Shown here: positions 9,791 to 18,716 of the stretch, in pieces
Position numbering within the stretch: position 1 is the first letter of the stretch
Layout of the letters: the number at the start of each line of letters is the position of its first letter
Assembly: GCA_036897485.1 (NCBI GenBank)
Contig: JAYMTF010001612.1
Location: forward strand, 1-22,256
Reading direction: 5' to 3'
Source: Pelargonium nanum
Taxonomy: Eukaryota > Streptophyta > Magnoliopsida > Geraniales > Geraniaceae
DNA length: 22,256 nucleotides
The notes under the pieces: model-generated
What the model saw: the letters and a program-made list of their open reading frames with translations, nothing else
What the model was told of the DNA's origin: nothing
The model's database searches: none
Position numbers and translations under genes: made by a program

Positions 9791-11492
9791 ATGGCGTCGA
9801 CCATAACTGAGTCTCTGGAGAGATCATTACAGAACTGTTCTCTGAATCACCAGAAACAGAGCATTGAGAGAGATGGGTCGTCCTCAACCTCCGGCAACGA
9901 CTCGCCGGAAAATCACTCCGGAGACGACGACGCCACCTTGGAGCTCAACTCCGATATGTCACTACCGTACCACTGGGAGCAATGTCTAGACTTAAAGGTT
10001 CAATTTTTTGCTTTACTGTTGCAGCTTCAATAAATGCAAGAAACAGAGTAGATCTTGCTCCTTTTTTTGGTGTTAACAAATGATGGGTCTTTTTTAAGCA
10101 TTAATGGCCTATTCTCTATTGCTGTTGTTTTGGTCTCTTTTTTTCCTACACTTTTCCCAGAAGAAAACTAGAGGGTTAGAGAATAATTTTTCAATTTTTA
10201 GGTCATATCTTTTCTGGGTTTTGATCATTTGAGTGATTTGTGTAATGGGTACATTTTGGTGACCAAAAGGAACAAGTTTTTTTTTATTTTTTTCATAAAT
10301 TTCCCATTTTTAAGTTCATATATTTTATGGGTTTGGAGTCTTTTTGACCATTAGAATGATTTGTGTAATGGGTGCAATTTGTATGGGAAAATGGAACATG
10401 TTTTTTTTTGTTCTTCTTCTTAAATTTCCCATTTTTAAGTTCATATATTTTCTGGGTTTTGAGTCTTTTTTACCATTTGAATGATTTGTGTAATGGGTTC
10501 ATTTTATATGAGAAAAAGAATCATGTTTTTTCTTTTATTATTCATAAATGTTCCCTTTTGAGTTCTGGGTTTTGATCATTTGAATGATTTTGTGTAATGG
10601 GTTCATTTTGTATGAGAAAAAAGGAGCATGTTTTTTTCTTTTATTATTCATAAATTTACCATTTTGATGTCTGGGTTTTAGATCATTTGAATGATTTGTG
10701 TAATGGGTACACTTTGTAAGAGAAAAAGGAACAACTTTTTTTCTTTCAAAAACTTTCCAATTCTAAGGTCATTATCTTTTCTGGGTTTTCACCATTTGAA
10801 TGATTTGTCTAATGGGGACCTTTAGGATGAGAAAAAAGCAACAATTTTTTTCCACAAATTTTCATTTTTAAGGTCATAGCTTTTCTGGGTTTTGATCATT
10901 TCTATGATTTGTGTAATGGGTAATTTTGTATGAGTAATATGAGCACAATTTTTTTTCTTCATAAATTTTCATTTTTAGGACAATCATTTCTGGTTTTTGA
11001 CCATCTTAGAGTAATGGTTACATTCTATGACTATTGACGACAACAACGTGTTTGTCGACGTTTTCGATCACTTGCTTATGTTTCGATTCTTTTTCTCGTT
11101 CATTTGTTTCTTCGCCTCTGAAAGACGACCTTTACAAATCACATATCAATACTTGACATCGTACAACTTTAATTTGGTAGACGGGAGAGATTTATTACAT
11201 AAACTGGAGAAATGGGAAAAAGGCCAAGGAAGATCCGAGGTCGTGCCCCGGTGACTACTCCTACGACTCCTCCTCCGACGAAAGCTCCTATGAATCATCA
11301 TCGGAATCGTCACGAGACTATCATTATCGCCGCCGACGTCACCATCTCCGGACATTGAACGAGAATGTGTTGGTGGTTGGTGGGTGCAAGAGGTGTCTTA
11401 TGTATTTCATGGTACCAAAACTGGTCGGAGACTGCCCAAAATGTTCCGGTCAGCTCCTCCACTTTGACCAATCCCAAAATGGCTCTCATTGA
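9791..11492 (+). CDS. CFL1: CFL1-like WW-domain protein, 2 exons
   Basis: Exons 9791-9997 and 11181-11492 (207 and 312 nt) give 172 residues. The intron is 1183 bp, GT-AG, phase 0, and splits the WW-like domain between LDLK and TGEIYY. Residues 1-56 are Ser/Asp/Glu-rich. The WW-like domain is about 57-89 (LPYHWEQ...EDPR), with W62, Y74-Y75 and P88. The second signature Trp is replaced by Lys85. An acidic Ser/Tyr-rich stretch (about 96-113) and a RRRR patch follow. A C-terminal zinc-ribbon-like pattern, C138xxC141-x12-C154xxC157, is typical of this plant family. CFL1 proteins of rice and Arabidopsis affect cuticle development through HD-ZIP IV factors such as HDG1; the same role here is inferred. 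The ATG follows a GA-rich leader (about 9740-9780). Confidence 0.93.
10187..11030 (+). repeat. Minisatellite filling the CFL1-like intron
   Basis: A unit of about 104-125 bp is repeated seven times plus a degraded end. The anchor TTTGTGTAATGGG (TTTGTCTAATGGG in one copy) starts at 10237, 10360, 10485, 10589, 10695, 10804 and 10908. Other shared blocks are TTTTCTGGGTTTTGATCATT and T-rich runs before TTCATAAATTT. Early units are longer (123-125 bp) than later ones (104-109 bp), so two length classes exist. The array makes up about 70 percent of the intron and ends about 150 bp before the acceptor site. Confidence 0.92.
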
Positions 11493-12115
11493 AAAAAAAA
11501 AACATTAATGAAAGGGATTTGATAGATTTTGATTGATGAATGAGACAAATGGGCTGTGTAATTTGCTAGTTTTATTATAGTGTTTTCTTGTATTTTTGTT
11601 AATTATATTTGGATATATTTCCACAAAATGCCAAATTAAGGCCATTATTAATGTTAATGTTATCATTAACTTGTGTTTATCAATGATATCATTTGAGTTT
11701 GGATCTTAATGAGCTCATTTTTGTGTTTATCCTAATTTTAATAAATGAAGGATAGTTAAGATTTTTTTTCACTTTAATGCTCAAATTTAGATAGTTTTTA
11801 TTTTATTTTTAAGTTTGAGACGTAACTTTTTAAGTGTAGATCAGTATATTGTTCGTCGGTCTGCTAATTAGCGAGATCATCCGATTATGTGTCAAGCTTG
11901 AAGAGTTGGTTAAGGTTCATGTCTAATAGATATTTCGAATTTGATAGCTTTTGATTTAGTGGTTTAATTAATAAAGAAAGGTTTTCATTTAAAAAAAAGT
12001 TTAATAAGTATGAATTTGTGTTGAATCGTTCAAGTAGATTGGCTCTTAGGTGTGTTATGGCAAAAATTATATATTATCATAGATTTATTGTCTTTTCTTT
12101 TATATAGAGAACTAT
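11493..12115. other. 3' flank of the CFL1-like gene and spacer
   Basis: The first part probably holds the 3' untranslated region; AATAAATGAAGG at about 11740 could be a distal polyadenylation signal. The rest is AT-rich and carries no recognisable feature up to the tRNA terminator. Confidence 0.4.
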
Positions 12116-12120
12116 AAAAA
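12116..12120 (-). terminator. RNA polymerase III terminator of tRNA-Pro
   Basis: On the - strand a run of five T follows the tRNA 3' end after three bases, as expected for Pol III termination. Confidence 0.8.
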
Positions 12121-12123
12121 TTA

Positions 12124-12195
12124 GGGGTGTTGCGAGAATCGAACTCACGACCTCTCGCACCCGAAGCGAGAATCATACCACTAGACCAAACACCC
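12124..12195 (-). tRNA. tRNA-Pro(CGG): tRNA-Pro, anticodon CGG
   Basis: A 72-nt cloverleaf can be drawn on the - strand. The acceptor stem GGGTGTT (12195-12189) pairs with AACACCC (12131-12125). The anticodon stem CTCGC/GCGAG encloses the seven-base loop TTCGGGT, with anticodon CGG at 12163-12161. The T arm has loop TTCGATT with a stem containing one G-T pair. The A box (TGGTCTAGTGG) and B box (GTTCGATTC) are intact. The sequence closely resembles cytosolic plant tRNA-Pro. No intron is present and no CCA is encoded, as normal for plant nuclear genes. It reads CCG codons. Confidence 0.97.
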
Positions 12196-12199
12196 AACA

Positions 12200-13180
12200 A
12201 TAATAGTTTTTGGCTACAACTCTCATACTCAGTATTCTTTAATAATGAAATTACAACTTATAGGGAATAAATATGATTCAATGATTTATTTTATAAAACT
12301 TAAATTTAATTATCGATCACAAATATTAAAATGTCATTGTCCTATAGTTCAATATTCTCTTTTCATCCCCACTTTATGAAAAACAATTAAAAATGACAAT
12401 TGGTTTAAAAAAAATTGACAATTATGCTTTGGAATATTATATAAACCATTCAATTTGTTGGTGAAGTGTTTGTGTTGTGTGGGATTGTTTGTTGTTGTGC
12501 TTATTTTTGGTCAACTGCTTCCCACGTGCAAATAAAAATCTAGTTGTCCCCCATTTTTAAATGATGGTTTCAATGATTAGATTTTTATTTTGAACAAAAA
12601 TAATAACAAAAATAATTTTTTAAAACATCAAAATTAATGATTGGACAGCTCAAATTTAAATGGTTGCTTGCAATTTGCACATTTTGTAGTGGGATTTTGA
12701 TGGAAATATAAAAGTCAACTTGATGTATGAAATAAATTAATGCATTTTATAAATAAATAAGTAAATATAAAGTCAGCTTGAGATACTAAATTTTTATTGT
12801 TTTGACTTGTATGATACTAGCATCGGTTTATTATTGATGTTTATGCTGTATTTTCACGTTCGAATGATTTTAATATTATTTTGAAAATAATTAATATTCA
12901 ATTTTACATTTTATTTGAGTTACGTATAATTTAGAGTGAAATATAAGTAATTATTGAACTACTTATTTAAATATTGAATCACCCGTCGCTGTCATCGCCG
13001 ATCAAATCAACTGATCATGTCGACCTCGTCTGCATCAACCTGAGTCTTGTTTTGTTGTATTAATACCTCTTATTATCTTTTCAATCTTGTTTTGCTCCCA
13101 CAAGAACTTCATTGCTCTTGCAAAAATGAACTTCTTGCGGCAATTATGCAGGAGCAGTAACCGAACAACCATTATCGGGA
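12200..13180. other. AT-rich spacer
   Basis: No gene or clear repeat is visible. A CACGTG lies at about 12523, without a neighbouring gene to assign it to. Confidence 0.45.
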
Positions 13181-13192
13181 TAAGTGACTTAA

Positions 13193-13206
13193 GGCGCTTG
13201 CTTCTC
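13193..13206. repeat. Inner SINE target-site duplication, left copy
   Basis: GGCGCTTGCTTCTC matches GGCGTTTGCTTCTC at 13351-13364 with one mismatch. The pair flanks the inner SINE exactly. Confidence 0.75.
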
Positions 13207-13350
13207 GTTTTTTTTTTTAAATTGAGCTACACAACTGGGGTAGCTCTCCCCTTTTAACCCAAACCCCACCCCACCCGACACAATAGGATTTGAACCCACG
13301 GCCTCCTAAGTGGAGATGTGTGTCTTGACCATTGCGTCAACCCCTAGGGG
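13207..13350 (-). mobile_element. tRNA-derived SINE inserted in the older SINE
   Basis: On the - strand an A box TGACGCAATGG (13339-13329) and a B box GGTTCAAATCC (13296-13286) show a Pol III promoter. A GC-richer body follows (GGGTGGGGTGGGGTTTGGG, then GAGCTACCCCAGTTGTGTAG), and the element ends in a poly(A) tail (T-run at about 13208-13218 on +). The 14-bp duplication on both sides supports retrotransposition. About 144 bp is within the usual size of plant SINEs. I do not recognise the exact family. Confidence 0.75.
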
Positions 13351-13364
13351 GGCGTTTGCTTCTC
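13351..13364. repeat. Inner SINE target-site duplication, right copy
   Basis: GGCGTTTGCTTCTC, one mismatch from 13193-13206. Confidence 0.75.
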
Positions 13365-13419
13365 TTGAGGTCCCAAGTTCGAGTCTCGATTCTTACGCTT
13401 GCTGATAATAAAAAAAAAC

Positions 13420-15960
13420 GAACAAACTGTACGATATCCACTTGATATCTTCTTTCGAGAGTTATTAGTGTTCCCAAACGAGCACTTACTCAGCCATGGT
13501 ACAAATACTACATATAATGATGAAGAAAAGTGAGCTTATTTGTGTGAAACATGAGAAAACCATGGCAATGGCAGGTAGTGTAAATAATTCACTAAAATGA
13601 TTTGATGAACAGTACTACTATATGGATACATCAATAATCATCTTCTACAAAATTGGATCAGCTTTTGTGTTTTGAGAAAGACAAATCAATGAGAGTACAG
13701 TTTTGATAATGGTTGCATGTGTGCATGTATCAATCTTGCTGGAAATAATTTACACTGTACAAGTTTAGTTCCAGCTGGTTGATTCTCTTATTTCTATATA
13801 GCAATTCCAAATTGTTTCAAAAAGTACAACCACAAAGAGAGAAAATTGGTCCTCTCTTCTGTCCTATAAGATTCCATGTTTTTGTTTTTGTTGCTAGGAC
13901 AGTATGGGTTACAGTTAGGGTTTGACAAGTAAACATCAAGCTTGTCAATATTGGATGGAAGATGATTGAGACGGAGAACTAACAATTTGGGTTTTGGATC
14001 GGGTTTTCTCAGGATTAGGCGGTTGAAAAAGTCTATCTCTATTCTGATCAGAAAAAAAAGTTACGGATTTTGGAATGAGTTTCAGATTCTACATATAAAA
14101 TGTGTAAATTTGTGCCATGAGGTAAATATTGGAATCAATGATGATTACAATTAGGGTTAGACAAGTAAACATTAAGTTTTGAATATTGGATTCCAATGAA
14201 CAACATATATGCTCGAGACTCAATTGATGATATATTCTGATTTAGGGTAATTTTGAGGATGGTATTGATCGAATTCTTGAAATCGAGTTTGATATGATGA
14301 AAATGATTGTTTTCAAAACTCTTTCTAGTTTTGGAGTGGAGTAATCAAACAAACACTTGGTTATAGAGAAAAACAATAGTCAATTCGAGTTTCAGTTTAG
14401 ATTGAAATTAAAGTCATAACTCGAATCTGACTTTGAAAACAATGTGCAGATGTGGATGCATTTGTCTAAGCTAAATAATAATCAAGTTTATTATACGTAA
14501 CTCGGGTATACAAAAATACGGGTCAAATATGTACATAGATTCAAGTCCAAATTGCAATCTCTATTAGAAGAGTAAACAAAGGAAACTTTTCCATTGAAAC
14601 TTTGAGAGAACCACCCAAACATGCATTGGATATGGAAGAATCTCTTGTTTTTGTATTCTTTTGGACATTTTACTATGACAATGATATATTACACAATGAA
14701 CAAAAAAGAGAAAGAGAGTGAGAAAAGAAGAAAAGGTGTCATTGTTGATTCTTTTATTTACATCAACATATATTCTTGTTTTGTGTGTTGCTATTCTCTC
14801 TTTAATCATGAATAATATCTCACTTTGTGTTGGTCAATGACAATAGACAAAGAGTGGTGGTTGTTTTGTGGATATTGATGTTTTGATTTGATAATAGTGA
14901 CTTCACCACCCATTGGAGATATTGTGGCTACTTGTAGTTCATAATTTTCAACTTTTATCATCTTGTATTTTCATAATCTTCTTTTTATAGAGAATCTCTC
15001 TCTATTTTTGTCTATTGTGTGTGTATTTTCTTTGTTATTCTCTTTTGTGTTCTTGCATTTCCCAATACTTGTCTCTTTTTCCCTCTACAACAAATTAGCC
15101 ATTCATGTCCCTTTAGCCCCCTACTTCAATTGTTATTATTGCTCAAACTTTTCATTTGTGGTTCTAGTTGATAAGAGGTTTGTTGGTGGGATGGGTTCTT
15201 ATCAAATTTATGGTTAATGAGTTTGATGCAATGGTAGAACTCAAGAAAAACTTATTTTTTTGGTCTAAACCTTTGGGTTGCTGATTGGGCCTGCAAACTC
15301 GCGGTTAGCATATTTAACCTGTTTTACCACACTCAAACTAATTCCTTTTCGATGGTAAGTTACAATTAAAGCTCGTCTCTTTCCCCTTAGATGTGTTGAG
15401 CTGAGATCGAACACATTCACCTTACATATACAATTGAGAGAAAACACTAAAAGAAGTAAAGTGGCCAATTATCATATCTCGTGAACTCTAGAGTGATGAG
15501 TGTAGATCCAACAAAAGTCAAGTTGAGCATGAGGACGTAGGTAGTTAACGAATCATGTAATACTATTGGGTCGACTTTAGTTTGGAGTGGAATGCAGATG
15601 CCTACAGGCTACGAGGTCAGACCCAAATTGTCGACTTTAGTTGTTTGATTTTAACCGTAGATAATATATTTGTATTTTTAATCACAATCATTCATTGAGA
15701 TGGGATATGTATATAGATATGATAGAATTTCATTGGCCCAATTTGAACATCATCTATAAGTTTAACCTCTACAAATATAAAAGGAAGAAAAGTTCATTAT
15801 TACATTATTAGCAATTGGTTTCCTTTAATCTTGAAAATAATATAATCTAACTTCTTTACTATTATATATATGCATGAAATTAATGCAATTTAAGTATATA
15901 AGAATAGTAATGTCACAAAAGTATAGCCTCTTTAAATTTGTTGAGGCAATTTTGGCTATT
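13420..15960. other. Long gene-poor spacer
   Basis: I find no supportable gene. A segment at about 13911-13955 recurs in diverged form at about 14149-14193. The region 14960-15120 is a T/C-rich low-complexity stretch that opens a hydrophobic reading frame without any family resemblance. Otherwise it is AT-rich and unrecognised. Confidence 0.45.
13911..14193 (+). repeat. Diverged direct repeat pair, about 238 bp apart
   Basis: The block TTAGGGTTTGACAAGTAAAC at about 13915 recurs as TTAGGGTTAGACAAGTAAAC at about 14153. Both continue with an ATYAAG motif and a GAATATTGGA or CAATATTGGA end. The unit between the two is unrecognised. Confidence 0.65.
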
Positions 15961-15965
15961 GTGAG

Positions 15966-16151
15966 GTGTGGCGGACCCAGAAATTTTAAGATATGGGGTC
16001 AAAAATAATTTGCTTGTGTAATTACCTAAAAATGTGGAGGTCAATTATGTTAATATGTATATTTTCTTAACCAAGCCCTAACTAAAAAAAATTTCTCCAA
16101 AATGTGGGATCAGTTGATCCCATAACCCACCATGTGGGTCCGCCACCGATG
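15966..16151. mobile_element. Small non-autonomous DNA transposon (MITE) with 12-bp inverted ends
   Basis: GTGGCGGACCCA at 15968-15979 is the exact reverse complement of TGGGTCCGCCAC at 16135-16146. The interior has the GGGATCA-GT-TGATCCC palindrome (16116-16131). GTGAG occurs on both sides (15961-15965 and 16152-16156) and may be the target duplication, but extra bases lie between it and the inverted ends, so the boundary is uncertain. The GGCGGACCCAG start resembles sequences often seen in plant MITE-like repeats. No transposase is present. Confidence 0.6.
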
Positions 16152-16156
16152 GTGAG

Positions 16157-17046
16157 ATTAGGTTTTATGCTCATCACATTTTTATTTAGATAAACCATTA
16201 ACATTATTTGCAAAACTAAAATCATTCAAATTTTGCAGAGAAAAACAATCATTCAATTATTTTATCGAAAATTGTATCTAAAATTAAGTTTATAATGTAA
16301 TATTTACTCTGTTAAACTCTTGTACACAATTATGAAAACATTCTATTCTCCTTAATCTCCCATTTGGTGGGAGAAAGTACATTCAAAAGTCTTATTAGGT
16401 TGATAGATAGTTCCATATTACACATTTTAAACAATGTTTATGATTGTTACCTTTTAAAACTATGATTAAAAATAGAGTGCTTACTATAAATCTTGACATC
16501 GGGTCGTGTGACTCCACCTTATTCTTGAAGAGTTTCCGCCATTTGATTCCAATATTTTCAAGTTTCTTTACTATAAAGGTTGAAATAGAGTCAGTGTGAC
16601 TCCACTTTCTTCCTCCCAAATTGTACATTTTAAGTCTTCTAATTCGAAGTCTTGAAATCAAGTCGTATGACTTGGTCTAGTTACCCAAAATCTGCATTTT
16701 AAGAAGGAAAAAATAAACTAGAGTCCAAAACATATGGGGTTCAAGTCTCTAGCTACATGGCCAGTTCTTTAACATTTCCTTATATCCCAATTGTTGGGCC
16801 CAAATATATGGGGTTCAAGTCTCTAGCTACATGAACAATAAAGTGTTCTCAACAATTTGAACACAAAATGTGCGAGAATCTGAAATTATATCAACTTTTG
16901 AGTCGAGATTACATAAAATAGATTCAATTAGTTTTTGAATTTGTTTACATAAAAATACATGTTGCAGAAATCGATACATAATATTTATAGTATCAATACA
17001 TAGAAATAATTTCAAGTTTAATTAAACACAAACAAAATACAAAAGA
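16157..17046. other. Spacer downstream of the sulfotransferase copy, with repeat remnants
   Basis: Contains three loosely similar GTGTGACTCCAC-type blocks (about 16505, 16593, 16663), the 28-bp direct repeat, and at 16878-16943 a diverged relative of the end of the 19-kb tandem duplication. I see no gene. Confidence 0.5.
16732..16833. repeat. Exact 28-bp direct repeat
   Basis: Positions 16732-16759 and 16806-16833 are identical over 28 bases (begin ATATGGGGTTCAAG, end CTACATG), 74 bp apart. The core GGTTCAAGTCTCT also occurs in the tandem duplication near 19.6 kb. Confidence 0.9.
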
Positions 17047-18023
17047 TTAGAATTTGAACCCATAACCATGCATCTTCTCCTCAATGATACGATTCAATCT
17101 CACTGCCATTTCAGGTGTCAGAATTTCTGACCAACCTCCCACCTCGCCTTTTCGAAAATACACTTGATTACGCTCATCTTTTTTGTTCACTTCCAAGTTG
17201 CTGAGATGATTAAAACTACACAGCTTCAAGATCTCATCCACAATACCTTTACCTTCTTCTTCCGACGAAAACGGACACTCCAAGAATTTGGCAAGTCTCC
17301 GCAGATTAGAACCAGGTTGTTCCTGCATCTCCTCGTACTTCAAGAAAAGACATTTACGAGGATTCTTCAGACTCTCGTGCCAGTACCCTAAAACATGATC
17401 CCAAAAAGGACCATACCCGCTCACGCCATTACAAAACTTGTCGAACGAGTCTTCAAGCTCGTTGGCACCGAGTTCCCTGGGCCTCAGCTTGTTACAAAAG
17501 TGCCAATAAGAAACGAAAACATCCTTAGGGTTCCTACAGAGATACACAATCTTGCACGACGAGTCCTTTATAGACCTTGGCAAGGATCCGCAAGGAAGAT
17601 GGGTTGCAAAAAGTCTTGGGGAGGTGAATGTGGAGAGATCCGGAAGCTGTTTACTATTATATAGTATAGCATCCAAGAACAGCACAAGATCATGAGGATT
17701 GGTGGTGAGCAAGGGATGGTGATGGAGATCAAGAAACCTAGATCTGTTGACCAAAGCAAACACCAAAGCTTTCAACCAAGTTGTGCCTGATTCTGGAGGT
17801 GTGATCAAAATGGTGTCCGAATCTTGAGCCTTGAAGTGGTTCTTGCATGCAATGATTCCTTGGAGATACCTAGGTGGTATCCAAAAACCCTCGTACTGAT
17901 AATAGTACTTTGTGGTCCAACCTCTCTCTCTCTTGGAAGGCTTGAGAGCAAGTCTTTGCACTCATTGGTTAGGTCTTCTTCTTGCAAGCTTTCCTTGATT
18001 GAAGGATGCATTGGGGTTGTCAT
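17047..18023 (-). pseudogene. Cytosolic sulfotransferase (plant SOT family), frameshifted
   Basis: Plant SOTs move sulfate from PAPS to hydroxyl groups of small molecules such as flavonoids, glucosinolates or hormones. The family-like N-terminus starts at the ATG 18023-18021 (MTTPMHPSIKESLQ) and runs to LPRER. A GA run (CT on +, about 17922-17933) then shifts the frame; the rest continues, from GWTTKYYYQYEGFW to the stop at 17047-17049, in a frame displaced by two bases. A separate ATG at 17961-17959 opens that second frame as 304 residues. Numbered from it: PAPS loop ITPPESGTTWLKAL with E57 where a Lys is expected, catalytic His H121 (ATHLPCGSLP), 3'-phosphate motif LCRNPKDVFVSYWHF with R143 and S151, and C-terminal RKGEVGGWS (270-278), where the usual final Lys is Ser. 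No intron, as common in plant SOTs. No other stop interrupts the frame, so the decay may be recent. A sequencing slip in the GA run is the alternative, but it would not explain E57. Confidence 0.88.
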
Positions 18024-18085
18024 GGTGAATAGGGTTCTAGAGGTGCACAATATGTTTGAACGGTTGTGCGGATTTGTTGAATGGG

Positions 18086-18159
18086 CGTTCAAAACGATAG
18101 TTTAAATACACAAAATGTTTGAACGTTCGAAAAGACAGTTTAAATTAACAAAATTGTCG
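18086..18159. repeat. Two-copy tandem repeat upstream of the sulfotransferase
   Basis: The stretch starting CGTTCAAAACGATAGTTTAA at 18086 is repeated with changes at 18124 (CGTTCGAAAAGACAGTTTAA), a 38-bp offset. It lies about 65-140 bp before the ancestral start codon, in what would be its promoter. Confidence 0.65.
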
Positions 18160-18172
18160 AATTTAGCTAAAG

Positions 18173-18716
18173 GGTTAAATGGTTTTGTCTTTCCTGGACT
18201 GACGTTTTTTTATTATTTTGATTTAGACTCTAGTTAGGGTTTTGTTTTGTTTTGTTTGAGTCATTGTAAACTATTTTTTTTGTAATAACTAAACTCACTC
18301 AATAGGGTGTAGCTAATTTTAAGGTGTCACATCAACCTTTTTTGACACGTCAGATACGGAGTTGGCGAGTGCATGCTACGTCATCATACCGTTTCATTTT
18401 TTCATCATTTACAGCTAAAACAACACATATTTATTTGTCTGTCTCGTAAAAATAATAGTGAAACACAACGTTTTATCTGGTGTTGCATCACACGTGGACG
18501 ATGTATTTAACGTGGTGTAATTATGTGTCAACAACTGCTGATGTCACACCTGAAAATTAGCTACACCTAGTTGAAAGAGTTAAGTTAATAAAAATATAGT
18601 TTGCAAAAACTCAAACAAACTATTTTTTTTTTTAACTAACAAATTGAAATCTTAATTAGAGGCTAAACTTTAAAAACTTGTTAATTAAAAAAAAAGCTGA
18701 CAAAACCATTTAAACC
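18173..18716. mobile_element. 544-bp foldback element (long inverted-repeat MITE)
   Basis: The left end GGTTAAATGGTTTTGTC (18173-18189) mirrors GACAAAACCATTTAAACC (18699-18716). The inverted similarity continues inward with gaps for about 160-175 bp per arm, including AACTATTTTTTTT/AGTTTGTTTGAG-type blocks. It reaches GGTGTAGCTAATTTTAAGGT (18306-18325), which is mirrored by ACCTGAAAATTAGCTACACC (18548-18567). A central loop of about 200 bp joins the arms. No transposase is present and no sure target duplication is seen. The RNA could form a long hairpin. Confidence 0.75.

Larger units (their letters stand above)
13181..13420 (+). mobile_element. Older tRNA-derived SINE, interrupted by a second SINE
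   Basis: With 13207-13364 removed, the sequence reads as a tRNA-like head. An A-box-like stretch, TGACTTAAGGC (13185-13195), precedes TTGAGGTCCCAAGTTCGAGTC, whose B box is GTTCGAGTCTC at 13377-13387. A short tail ends in an A-run (about 13408-13418). This layout fits a SINE on the + strand. Its 5' boundary and own target-site duplications are not clear, so it could instead be a degraded tRNA-related sequence. Confidence 0.5.

Noticed and set aside
10187-11030. Regular repeats that might suggest a CRISPR-like array
   Set aside because: The units are contiguous and similar over their full length, with no unique spacers, and they lie in a plant intron. This is a minisatellite.
11027-11254. Frame running into the second CFL1 exon
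   Set aside because: It reads the exon in the wrong frame. The frame giving TGEIYYIN and the CxxC pairs is the real one.
13281-13345. A second tRNA gene on the - strand
   Set aside because: A and B boxes are present, but acceptor and anticodon stems do not form a cloverleaf. The poly(A) tail and flanking duplication show a SINE.
14963-15217. Reading frame of 84 codons with a hydrophobic start
   Set aside because: It lies in T/C-rich low-complexity sequence, has no family resemblance and no supporting promoter or splice structure.
17395-17664. Frames on the + strand across the sulfotransferase
   Set aside because: These are antisense shadows of a clear sulfotransferase sequence.
17047-17961. 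Treating the 304-residue frame as an intact sulfotransferase
   Set aside because: Its N-terminal residues up to about R13 are an out-of-frame reading of the true N-terminus, and the PAPS-loop Lys is absent, so an active enzyme is unlikely.
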